Shown here piece by piece: positions 41,917 through 51,759 of a DNA stretch of 64,000 bases; the first letter of the stretch is position 1; each line of letters starts with the position of its first letter. The DNA comes from Streptomyces mangrovi. GTDB lineage: Bacteria; Actinomycetota; Actinomycetes; Streptomycetales; Streptomycetaceae. Below the pieces are notes generated by a model that saw nothing but the letters and a program-made list of their open reading frames with translations, did no database searches and was not told the origin of the DNA. A program made the translations under genes and the position numbers. The DNA is taken from contig NZ_FOSG01000005.1 of assembly GCF_900114215.1 (NCBI RefSeq), positions 186,001-250,000 of the forward strand, in the 5' to 3' direction.

Positions 41917-42134
41917 CACATCACCAAGAGCATAAAGAATGCGGCGGCAACCGCGAACCCAACACCCATGCACAGAGCTCCGAAAAACCTGACCATCCTA
42001 TAAGGCATGGAATTACGGTGATCCACTCGCCCGGGGGCGACATATGCACCCGACATCAGATCCGCGGCCCCAAAATAGTTTCTCCTGATAGAGAGCCCCA
42101 TGAGGAAAAAGATAAGACCGAAAACGAGCATCAC
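41916..42134 (-). CDS. Small two-helix membrane protein A, candidate immunity protein
   Basis: 72 residues. One hydrophobic helix at the start (MLVFGLIFFLMGLSI) and one at the end (FFGALCMGVGFAVAAAFFMLLVM) flank a basic loop. The start is GTG at 42134 with the ATG next to it, after GGAGG. Low GC. It lies 127 bases downstream of the RHS gene stop and is coupled to the next small gene. I do not recognise the family. Possible partner of the RHS C-terminal domain. Confidence 0.7.
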   Translation of the reverse strand: MMLVFGLIFFLMGLSIRRNYFGAADLMSGAYVAPGRVDHRNSMPYRMVRFFGALCMGVGFAVAAAFFMLLVM

Positions 42135-42261
42135 GGAAGGTCCTCCAGGTTCTCTCCTCGGGCGTCGAGGACAAGGGACGGAAGAATAAACACCCCGCCC
42201 TCGACACTCGAGAAATCAATATTGAATTCCACCCCAGATTATCGGGTGCAGCATCTCGCTT

Positions 42262-45200
42262 CTACCAAGTCCAGGTCCAGGTGTGGTTCACTCCAATTTC
42301 CGCTCCAGCCTCAATTCCCACTCCTCCGCCGGTAGTAGTCGCCCAGACTGGTTCCTGTGCAGCGTTGCGGACCAAACTTCCGTCCAGGTTGAAGGCGTTT
42401 TCATGATTGGCAACCAGGCCTCCATAGTAATGCGCAGAGACTTCTTTGTCCCAGCCCCAACCCGCGAGCTGCCCCATATCGTCGGCGTTGCTCTGCAGGT
42501 ATGACACATCACCCGACATCCCTGACCCGACCGCGGAGATTCCGGCCGATCCACTCATACCGAAATCCCAGGATCCGTCCGGCGCCTTAGTCGCGAGAAA
42601 GCAGAGCTCGAGAGTTCCCATGGCATACACCCCGCCAGATCCACTGATGCAGCCGCCATGAGTGTTCACATCAGTATCGATGCCAATCACATCGAACACC
42701 TTCCCAAGAATGGACTGGGAGCCGGTGCTTCCTTCCGGGACATCAATCTTGGGCGGCGCCAGCTTCTGTGCCGAAGCCGGCCCGGAGGGTATGGTCACGA
42801 CCGTGATCGGCGGACGGGGCGGTTGATAGCCACCCACCACTCCCACCTCCAGTGGTCCACGCTTTCCGCAGCGGCACACCTGCCCCCGATCCTCGTACGT
42901 CACCGTGCGCCTGGGAGCATCCAGCACGCTGTGATCGCCGGGGCTGCGGCTGGTGCCGTCTTCCTTGTATTCACAGGAACCGCCACCGCAGCCGTAGTCC
43001 AGGCCACTGGGATCGGAAAAGGCCACGGGGTTGTTGACCGAGTAGCTGTAGGAGCTGAGGTTCTGGGGGTCGTAGGGGGTGACCAGCTCGTCGGGGCTGA
43101 GGAAGCGGCCGAGGGCGGCATCGTACATACGGGCACCGAGGATGGACAGTCCCGTGGCGTCGTCCTCCGGCTTGCCGAGGAAGCCGCGGTCGGTTTCGGC
43201 CGGGAGGGACGCCTCGCCCCGCTGGTCGCCGAAGGGGGTGTAGCGGCGCCGGGTGACCACTCCGGTGGCGGCCAGGATCATCAGCTGGGTGGACGCCTGG
43301 CCGTCGCTCATCAACCAGACGAGTACGCCATCCTCCTCCGTGTCGCTGGGAGTGCGCATCGCGACGACCGTGTCGCCCGCGCTGTAGTAGCGGGTGGCCT
43401 GAGCGGCGGTGGTCGCAGCCGACGCGCGCAACTCGTGGTCGTCGAGGTAGAGCACCTTCTCGTTCGCGCTGCTCCGCATCAGGACGTTGCCCGCCACGTC
43501 GTAGACATAGGTGGACACCTCGTCGCCGCCGGCCTTCTTCTGCGTGATCCGCGACACGCGGTTCTGGCCGTTCCAGTCCAGTTCGGATGTGACGCCCTCG
43601 ACGGTCCGGGAGGTCATCTGCCCGGCTCCGTTGTAGACGAAGGTGTCATCCCCGGCCTGGGTGACCGCGTGCGGGCGGACCGAGTCGGGCCCGGAGGCGG
43701 CATAGGCGTACTGCCTGGTCGAGGACCCCGCCCCGGTGGTATCGGTCACCGACGCGATGTTGCCGATCACGTCGTAGGTGTACTCCGTCCGGTACGGATC
43801 AGGCCCTGCGCCGAAGTCGGTGTTCGGGGTGGTGCCGGTCGCGCACTCCGTGCCGGAACCGGTGGTCCAGGCCGCGGTGAGGCGGTTGAGCTTGTCGTAG
43901 CGGAAGCACTCCCGCTGCTGGGTGATCGCGTCGGTGACGGAGGTGGTCACCCCCGAGTCGTTACGGGTGTAGATGTCGTCCTGTGCCAGCCCGTTGCCGG
44001 CGCTGGTGTTGGTCCTGACCGTCAGCAGCGCACCGGTTCCGTTGGCGTCGTCGTAGGTGTAGGCCCGTGACGCGGTCCCGACGGTCGTGTCCGTCGTGCC
44101 GTAGGTCCGCTCCGTCAGCCGGGCCAGGTTGTCGTAGGCGGTTCGGGCGACGTATGTGACCAGCCCGCTGCTCAGAGCGGAGATCTGTCCCTGTGCGGTG
44201 TAGTCGGTCCGGACCGTCTCGGCGGGGAGCCCGCCCACGGCCGGGTAGTCGATCGCGGTGACGTGGTCGGCCGCGTCATAGTGCAGCCCGGTGGTGTAGG
44301 CCCCGGCCAGCACACCGGCCTCGGAGGGCACGGTGAGCGTCTTGGCGGTCGGCCTGCCCCGCCCGTCGTACCCGGCGACGGCGGTGGTGTACGCCGCTCC
44401 GCCCGCGTACGACGCGGACGCGGCCGGCAGGCCCTTGCCTCCCGGCGCCGTGTCGTAGGTGTACGTCGCCAGCACCGTGGTGCCCTGCTTCACCTCGACG
44501 GGCCGGTTCAGCACGTCGTAGGTGGTGGTCACGGTCACGCCGTTGCCGTCGGTGGTGCTGGTGACGTTGCCGTTGTCGTCGTAGACCGCCTGCGAGGCGC
44601 CCCCATCCGGGTCGTCGGTGTTCACCCGCTGTCCGGCCCAGTCGTACCCGTAGGTGGTGACGTTTCCGAGCGCGTCCGTGATCTTCCTGAGTTCGTCCTT
44701 GCGGGTGTAGGTGTACCTCGTCGTGTGGGAGGTGGCACCGTTGTGCTCCACCACCTTCACGGTGCGTCCGTAAACATCGGTGTAGGTGTCCGTCCAGTCA
44801 CCGGCCGGCGGAATCACCCGGGTCATGTCGCCGTAGTAGGCCGTCTCGGTACGCTGGGCGGTCTGGTTGACACCGTTCACCTGGATCTTGGCGAGTGTGG
44901 TGCGGCCGGCCCAGTCGACGACCACATCCTTGTAGGACGGAAGGTCGACCACCGCGGGCAGGACCATTCCCGAGCCTGCTTCGCCTGAGTTGTAGAACGC
45001 CGACGAGGTGCCCGTCACATTTCCGGAGGAGTCGTAGCGGGTCGAGACCACGTTCCGTCCCGTCCCGCCGGGGGCCGGGCTCTGAGCCTCACGCACCTGT
45101 CCGAGACCGTCGCTGTAGACGTACGAGGCCAGGTAGGTGGAACCCGACTGCAGAGTCTTGGAGGTGATCTTCGTCGGCCCGGCCACCACGTCGGGCACGT

Positions 45201-48200
45201 TCGAGCCGTTGGTCCGCGTCGGGATCTCGTAGCCGAAGACCAGCGACGCGTTCCCGTCCGGGTAGTCGGGCTCCTCGGTCGGCTTCCAGACCTTCAGCGT
45301 CCGCCCGGCCGCGTCCAGGTCGATGCGTGTGGTGTTTCCATTGGCGTCCACGGTCTTCCACGGACTGCCCCAGAATCGGGACGTCCAGGTGGTGGAGGAC
45401 ATCGCCGTCTTCGGGCCGGCGCCATCCGGGTCCGGTCCGGTCACCGTCACACCGTTCAGCGGCCACGATGTCGCGGGGAGTACGCGGTGGTGGTCGGGTT
45501 GCCGTTGGCGTCCCACGCCTTGACCACACGTCCGGCGTCGTCGAACTGCTTCTTCTCCACACGGTGCTTGTCCGCGGCCGTGTAGGTGTGCACCTCGGTC
45601 GGGTTGCCGTCGACGGGCTTGTTGGCGTCCTCGCTGGTGGCGCCGTCGTACAGGGTGACGGTGAAGCCGTTCATGTTGGTCGCCGTGTCCCTGGAGGAGC
45701 ACGTCACCGAGTATGTGCGCACCTCGTCGACGAGGACCGTCCAGCGCTGCGTGCCCGTGCTGTCCAGGGTGTCGGTGTTGTAGGCGCGGCCGTAGGTGGT
45801 GCAGCGGTTGTCCGCGACGCCGGTCTCGCCCCACTCGTCCAGCCGCAGGGGCAGGCCGTACTTCCAGCTCGGGGTCTCCGCCGCGTCGTAGTCGTTGACG
45901 ACCACGCTCTCCCGCCATGTGGAGTCGTTGTCGGACGAGGTCGAGATCCGCTTGCGCGTCGTGGTCTTCTGCTCCCTCACGAAGCGCGCGTCCGGCAGAC
46001 CGACGTACTGGGCGGTGTTATGGGTCCAGTACTCATGCAGCACCCGCTCGTGCGACTCGTCGTCCTGGTCCCGCTTGCTGAGCTGGAGTTCCCTGCCCGC
46101 CAGCCAGGCGTGGTCGGTCCACTCCTTGCCCCAGGAGTCGGTGATCTTCACGCTCCGCCTGGCCGAGGAGTCGGTCTTGGAGGTGCGGTCGCCGTCGAGT
46201 CCCCGGTACATCCAGTGGTAGGAGGAGTGCCGGTTCTCGTTGGCCCCGGAGGTGATGCGCACCTCCCGGTAGCCGCGCCAGTCCGACCAGGTCTCGTCCT
46301 CGTCCTCGGTCAGCGGGTCGTTGCTGAAACGCCAGCCGGCGCCGCCGAAGTAGTCGTAGGTGGTGGTCTGGTTCGGCGCCCCGTCCGCGTCGGTGCCCTG
46401 CCCGACGCCGGGATCGACGACGACCTTTTTGACGACGAACTTCTTGAACCAGCCGGTCTTCTCCGTCTCGCTTCCCTCGGGAACCCACTTCTGCCAGAAG
46501 CATTCCTGGGTGTTCGACGACTGGGACGGGAGGTCGGCCGCGTCGCACTGCCGGGCCGCGCTCGCGTGACCGTACGTCACGTTCACCACGGCGCCCAGGT
46601 CGCCGTGGACCTGGTTGACCCTGCGGAAGTTGAGTTCCCCGGAGCCGACCTGGTTGTCGATGTCGATGCCGTTGAAGTTGATGACCGGCAACGTGATGTT
46701 CGGGTCGTTCCCGTAGGCCTTGCGCTGGATGTAGTCCAGCCAGAGCGTCTTGCCGATGGTTCCGGGCGGATTGGGCATGCCGTACTTCAACTGGTACTGC
46801 ATGACCAGGTCGTTCGAGGCGGCGTTGTTGTCCTGGACGTAAGTCTTGATGTCCCACAGCATGTCGCGCATGAAGAACGTCGGGTAGTACGTCTTGCCCG
46901 CGCACTCGTAGTCGGCCGTGGTGCCGTCGCAGAGCAGGTCGAGCGGGACGTCCGGGTACGACTCCGGGCTGGAGTCGATGGTCGGGCAGGCCGGGACCGC
47001 GTTGTCCAGCGGGTTGTCCTCGGTGGTGCGCTCCACACACCGGTTCACGTGCGAGAGTTCGACCCACGCGGGCAGCTGCGCGCCGGGGATCTGGGACGAC
47101 CAGCCGTACTCGATCTTCTTCAGGTAGCCGGCGTTGTGGTAGGCGCGGGGCTTGTCCGCGGCCGCGACCGAGCGGTAGTGGTTGGTCTCCCGGTCGTAGA
47201 GGTAGGCCGTCTCCACCTCATTGGCGTCCACCATGCGGTCCAGGCCCCAGCGCCAGGTCTGCAGGCACGGCTCGGGGAACTGGCCGTGGCAGGGCTCGCC
47301 CGCGTCGTCACCGATCACCGGCACCTTCAGCGCCGAGTTCGTCGCCGCGCCGGTCCGCTGGGACTTGCCCCATCCGAAGTAGTAGCGCGAGCCGTCCTGG
47401 TGGGAGATGACCCAGTAGTCCTTGGTCCAGTCGTCCGCGTCGTGTGTCAGCCGCTGCACCCGCCAACCCGGGTCGTCCTGGACGTGGTACGAGCCCGTGC
47501 CGGTGTTGTCCTGGACCAGGTTCGAGGACACGCCGTCGAGGTTGATGACGTACACCGCCCCGGAGGGCTCCTCGACCGAGTTGGGCGAGTCCCAGCACAG
47601 ATCGCCGAAGGTCGGGTGCCCGTCCTGTGTGCAGTTCTTGTAGCGGCGCTCGATGAAACCGACGTTCAGGTCCCAGCCCATGCCCGTCCAGGACGACTGG
47701 TTGTTGGAGGCGGAGGTGCGGCCGTCCACGTTCTGCGAGTTGTACCGCAGCGCCAGTTCGGGGGCCTCGCCCATCGGCGGCCGGGGCAGCTGGATCGGCA
47801 CCGAGTAGGTGAACGCGCCCGAAGCCGTCGAGACGTCCCATGAGCTCGCCTGGTTGAGCGGTGTCGCGCGGTAGTCGCCCTCGTCCGACGACGAGCCCGT
47901 GGTCAGCGTGTACACGCTGCCGGAAGAGGCGCTTGCCGCGGACAGCGTCTGGGTGGAGGGGCCGGAGGTGTCCGGATCCGCCTGCACCGTCGCGGTCAGG
48001 GTCCCGTCCTCCACGTCGTTGGCGGCGGGTATGTACTCGCGCTCCGCGCACTTCTTCGCCCGGGGCGTCGTCAGGGCGCAGGCGGGCATCCTCAGCAACC
48101 GCAGACGGCCCGCGAAGTCGCCGCCGTAGGCGTGGCGGAACGACGAGTAGTCGATCGACACCTCGATCGCCTTGGGGTCGTCGCTCTTGTCGGCCCGGGT

Positions 48201-48650
48201 CAGCCTGACCCCGAGCCCCAGGCCGCCGGCGGGGGCGACCGCCTTGCGGTCGAGTACTCGGACCTCCACCTTCGGGGGTACCGACTGCTGTCCGGGGACC
48301 ACGGACCTCACCGGTGCCAGGGAGACCACGGCGGCCTTCGCGTCGTCGCTCCTGGCCGATGGGTCGACGGCCTTGCCCGAGGGTGACACGGCAAGTGGTT
48401 CACCGGCCTTGGTCTCGGCGAGGTCCACCACCGCCTCCGTCGCCTTGGGCCACACCGGCGCCGGGACCTTCTCCGTGGTCGGCTCCGCCCGCTGGGCCGG
48501 CGGCCTGCCGTCCGCCTGTACGGGCACGCTGGGCAGGTCCTCGCCCCCCTCCAGCGCCGCCACGGGGACCGCGAACGTCACCACGGACACCAGCCCGGCC
48601 AGCATCGCTCCCGACAAGGACATCGCGAGAGAACGCGACCTCGCCAACAC
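42262..48650 (-). pseudogene. Secreted RHS-repeat (polymorphic toxin-like) protein, split by a one-base frameshift
   Basis: An intact gene would encode about 2130 residues. The first part (48650 down to 45456) starts with a signal peptide (SGAMLAGLVSVVTFAVPVAA). It includes a Tc-toxin/SpvB-like region and the first YD-type repeats. A single base is missing in the CCCCG run near 45474. The frame then continues as ATSWPLNGVTVTGPDPDG, followed by many RHS repeats (YDVLNRPVEVKQGT, YDAADHVTAIDY). The RHS core end is RFLSPDELVTPYDPQNLSSYSYSVNNPVAFSDPSG. After it comes a variable Gly-rich C-terminal domain of about 230 residues ending NHTWTWTW, with lower GC. Either an error or a real inactivation; as given, the protein stops at 45456. 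GTG at 48650 follows AGAGGTGGGG. Confidence 0.88.
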
Positions 48651-48888
48651 AGCCCCACCTCTGAAGTCACGGCGGCCGGCGAAGGCGCACCACTGGTCAT
48701 TTTGGCATGCACATGACATGCGGACACACAGAGGAGGCCACACATCGATCACACGCTCATCACAGGACTCCGGCACCCTACACACGCCATGCCCACCCTG
48801 CCGAGATCATCAAAAGCGGCATAACGGCTGGCGGGGGGCAGATCGTTGGAACGTGCAATGGAGTCGGGACGGCATCGCCCCGAAAGGC

Positions 48889-48923
48889 CGTGGTGTGTCC
48901 GCGAAGTCCACGGACACACCACG
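48889..48923 (-). terminator. Terminator after the phospholipase D-like gene
   Basis: Perfect 13-bp stem, cgtggtgtgtccg at 48889-48901 and its complement at 48911-48923, loop 9 bases, 22 bases past the stop at 48946. The 295-base gap between this gene and the RHS gene holds this hairpin and the RHS promoter region; nothing else is evident. Confidence 0.85.
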
Positions 48924-48945
48924 GAGTACGAGGAAACGGATCCGG

Positions 48946-50175
48946 TCAGCTCTTGCAGGCCGCCGTGTCGTCGGCCGTGCCGGGCACGGCGGCACCGCGG
49001 ACATCGGTGAAGTTGGCCAGATAGGCCGCGTAGACCGTATCGCTGTTGATCTTCATGATCGTCTCGTCGTTGTAGCGCAGCCCGCTGTAGGTGTAGTTCG
49101 CGCTGCCGGTCCACACCACCTTGTCGCGCTTCCCCGCGTACCAGCCGTCTATGAGCATGTACTTGGAGTGGACGACCCTGCTCGGCGTTCCGCTGTCGCC
49201 GTCGTCGTCGTGGTCGTAGCAGCGGAGCACGGGGCCTCCGCTGGCGTGCAGGGCGTTCCAGGAGTCGGCACTCGTGTTGCTGTACACGATGTCGACGGTG
49301 CAGCCCGCCCGGCGCAGTTCCACCAGTCTGTTCGCCACTCCGACACGCGTGAGGGTGAACATCGCCAGACGGATCCCGGTCTTGTGTGTTCCGGAGCCGT
49401 CGGTCCAGGAACACTCGACGTTGTCGAGCACGCCCAGGATGGTGTCCCCGCTGGAGCGCGGGAAGAAGTAGACCTTCTCCACTCCCGCGGACGTGCTGCT
49501 GTAGCTCCAGTTCGCGGCGTCCTTCGCCCTGAGCCTGCCGAAGTAGCTCACGTACGCGTTGTACAGGGTGTGGTTGCCGGAGACCGTGGTGGCACTGTTC
49601 CAGAGCTTGTCGTAACTGGAAGGCGTCAGGTTCGAGGAGGTCTGCACGACCACCTCGCGCCGGCTGCCGTCCGCCACGCTGGAGAAGAGCGCGAACTTGT
49701 TGTGGTTGATGCCGCTGTGCGTCTGATCTCCGAGGCAGGATCTGCCCGCGGGGCACAGCGTGACGAAGGAGCTCTGGCCGGTGTCGGTGCCGAGCGCGTC
49801 GGCGAGGATGGTGTAGGAGCTGTCGGCGTAGGAACTGCTGCGGCTCGACTCGTCCAGGACCACCTGGACGTTCACCCCCCTGGCAGGGTCGGTGTGCGCC
49901 GCCGCCAGGGCCCGCGCCACCGTGTGGCTCCAGAGGTGGTAGAAGGAGACGCGGATGGTCGAGCCGGGGTCCGCCGCCTCCGTCAGATCGACGATGTGGT
50001 CGCGGATGACCGTCTGCTCCGCGCGGACCGCGCTGAAGGGGTCATTGAAGATCGACTCATTGCTCGCGGCCATCGCCGGCGGGGCGCCGACAAAAAACAG
50101 AGCCGCACTGACGGCCGAAGCCAAAAAGCTCCGTACGAGGCGTCTTCGCACTTTTCTTCGCGGCGTTATGCGCAC
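48946..50175 (-). CDS. Secreted phospholipase D-like protein
   Basis: 409 residues. A long basic N-terminus (VRITPRRKVRRRLVRSF) leads into a signal peptide (LASAVSAALFFVGAPPAMA). Two half-sites of the PLD fold are seen: INHNKFALFSS, where His and Lys are present but Ser stands where Asp is usual, and VVHSKYMLIDG, a full HxKxxxxD. Later GSANYTYSGLRYNDETI is the second-site GSxN motif. The two halves each end in a Cys-containing loop (LCPAGRSCLG, VECSWTDG). PLD enzymes cut phosphodiesters in phospholipids or nucleic acids; here the substrate is unknown. GTG at 50175 follows GAAGGG. The 245-base upstream gap (50176-50420) should hold divergent promoters. Confidence 0.85.
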   Translation of the reverse strand: MRITPRRKVRRRLVRSFLASAVSAALFFVGAPPAMAASNESIFNDPFSAVRAEQTVIRDHIVDLTEAADPGSTIRVSFYHLWSHTVARALAAAHTDPARGVNVQVVLDESSRSSSYADSSYTILADALGTDTGQSSFVTLCPAGRSCLGDQTHSGINHNKFALFSSVADGSRREVVVQTSSNLTPSSYDKLWNSATTVSGNHTLYNAYVSYFGRLRAKDAANWSYSSTSAGVEKVYFFPRSSGDTILGVLDNVECSWTDGSGTHKTGIRLAMFTLTRVGVANRLVELRRAGCTVDIVYSNTSADSWNALHASGGPVLRCYDHDDDGDSGTPSRVVHSKYMLIDGWYAGKRDKVVWTGSANYTYSGLRYNDETIMKINSDTVYAAYLANFTDVRGAAVPGTADDTAACKS

Positions 50176-50420
50176 GCTTTTCCCTTCTGCCCGCTTTGGG
50201 GTCGATTCACCTTCCGTGAGGTCAGCCGTTCCAGGCCCGCACGGTCTCGGCGACCCGGAGATCATGACAGGTACGCGTCGAAGATCAAGGCGATCCGCGA
50301 CGGGCAGGTGAAGAACCTGGGGGCATTTGCGCTTCGCGGCGAGCCGTCACAGACTGACCGGCATTATCGTCATACCGACCACCCCCTGGTTGTGCCCGCC
50401 ACTTGGGAGGAAGGATTCGC

Positions 50421-51536
50421 GTGAGTCAGGTTTCGCCAGCCGCCCCCGTCACCCCGGACGCCACACCCCGGGTCGAAGGGGTCCGCCCCCAGGAACGCGA
50501 CGCCTTCTTCGACAACGCGAAGTTCCTGGCCATCGTGCTGGTCGTCGTCGGGCACTCGTGGGAGGCCCTGCGCGACGAGAGCCGGGTCATGGCGGCGGGC
50601 TACCTGCTGCTGTACGCGTTCCACATGCCCGCCTTCACCATCATCTCGGGCTACTTCTCCAGGGGCTTCGCGTTCCGGCCGCGCCAGATCCAGCGGCTGT
50701 TCAGCGGGGTGGTCGTGCCGTACATCGTCTTCGAGACCGCGCTCAACCTGTTCCGCGCCTGGAACACCGGCGAGGAACTGAAGATCACACTGCTCTACCC
50801 CTGGTACCTCACATGGTTCCTGATGGCGCTGTTCATCTGGCGGCTGACCACTCCCCTGTGGCGTCAGATGCGGCACCCGTTCACGGTCTCGGTGATCGTC
50901 TCCGCGGCCGCCACGGCCTCACCGGACATCGGCGGCGATCTCTCCCTCCAGCGGGTGCTTCAGTACCTGCCGTTCTTCGTGTTGGGCCTGCGCCTGGAGC
51001 AGCGCCACTTCGAGACGCTGCGGGACCGGCGACTGCGGTCGCTCGCACCCGCCGTCCTCGCCCTGGGGGCCCTGGCGGCCTACTGGGCCGTGCCCCGGAT
51101 GAACCCGGACTGGTTCTACCACCGCTACGCGGCCCAGGAGCTCGGCGTTCCCGGCTGGGTCGGCGTACTGATGGCGCTGGGGATGCTCGGCTGCTCCCTG
51201 TTGCTGAGCGCCGCCTTCCTGAGCCTGACGCCCTCGCGCCGCACCTGGTTCACGGCGCTCGGCACCGGAACGCTGTACGCGTACCTGCTGCACGGCTTCC
51301 TGGCCAAGGGGGCGCACTACTGGGACTGGTACGAGGGCGACTTCGCGAACAGCCCGGCGGGCATCCTCCTCATCACCGCCGTCGCGGCCGCGGTGGCCGT
51401 GGCGCTGACCACGCCGCCGGTGGTCAAGGCCTTCCGCTGGGTCATGGAACCGCGACTGGACTGGTTCCTCACCCCGGCGTCCCCGGAGAAGACGAAGACG
51501 GGGAACGCACCGCGCGGCGCCGCGCCCGGTTCCTGA
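50421..51536 (+). CDS. Membrane acyltransferase (acyltransferase 3 family)
   Basis: 371 residues, about 10 membrane helices. RDAFFDNAKFLAIVLVVVGHSWEAL holds the conserved His of acyltransferase 3 proteins. FHMPAFTIISGYFSRGF is the second block (the SG of the active region). LHGFLAKG near the end is also typical. Such proteins O-acylate sugars or polymers on the cell surface. It opens a set of four plus-strand surface-polymer genes and may decorate their product. GTG at 50421 has GGAGGAAGG before it. The C-terminal tail is Lys- and Pro-rich. Confidence 0.87.
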   Translation: MSQVSPAAPVTPDATPRVEGVRPQERDAFFDNAKFLAIVLVVVGHSWEALRDESRVMAAGYLLLYAFHMPAFTIISGYFSRGFAFRPRQIQRLFSGVVVPYIVFETALNLFRAWNTGEELKITLLYPWYLTWFLMALFIWRLTTPLWRQMRHPFTVSVIVSAAATASPDIGGDLSLQRVLQYLPFFVLGLRLEQRHFETLRDRRLRSLAPAVLALGALAAYWAVPRMNPDWFYHRYAAQELGVPGWVGVLMALGMLGCSLLLSAAFLSLTPSRRTWFTALGTGTLYAYLLHGFLAKGAHYWDWYEGDFANSPAGILLITAVAAAVAVALTTPPVVKAFRWVMEPRLDWFLTPASPEKTKTGNAPRGAAPGS

Positions 51537-51759
51537 CCCGGACCCACAACACGGAACATTCCACCCGTTTCGGGCGCGGGCCCGTCTCGCGCCCGCCCTC
51601 ACCGCGGCAGTGAACCTTCCTGGCCAACCCGGAAGAGTGTTCGTACAATCTTCCGACCCCCGATCGGCCATCCGGGTGAAGACCCGACGGCCGGTCCAGC
51701 GCGATCCTCGTCGGCGGGAGGAGGGAGCGCACACCGCCGTACGAGTGGAGTCAACAGCC

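Noticed and set aside
50280..50420. Coding sequence just before the acyltransferase gene on the plus strand
   Set aside because: The open frame there ends at 50424 without family support and overlaps the real start; the region is better explained as a divergent promoter region.
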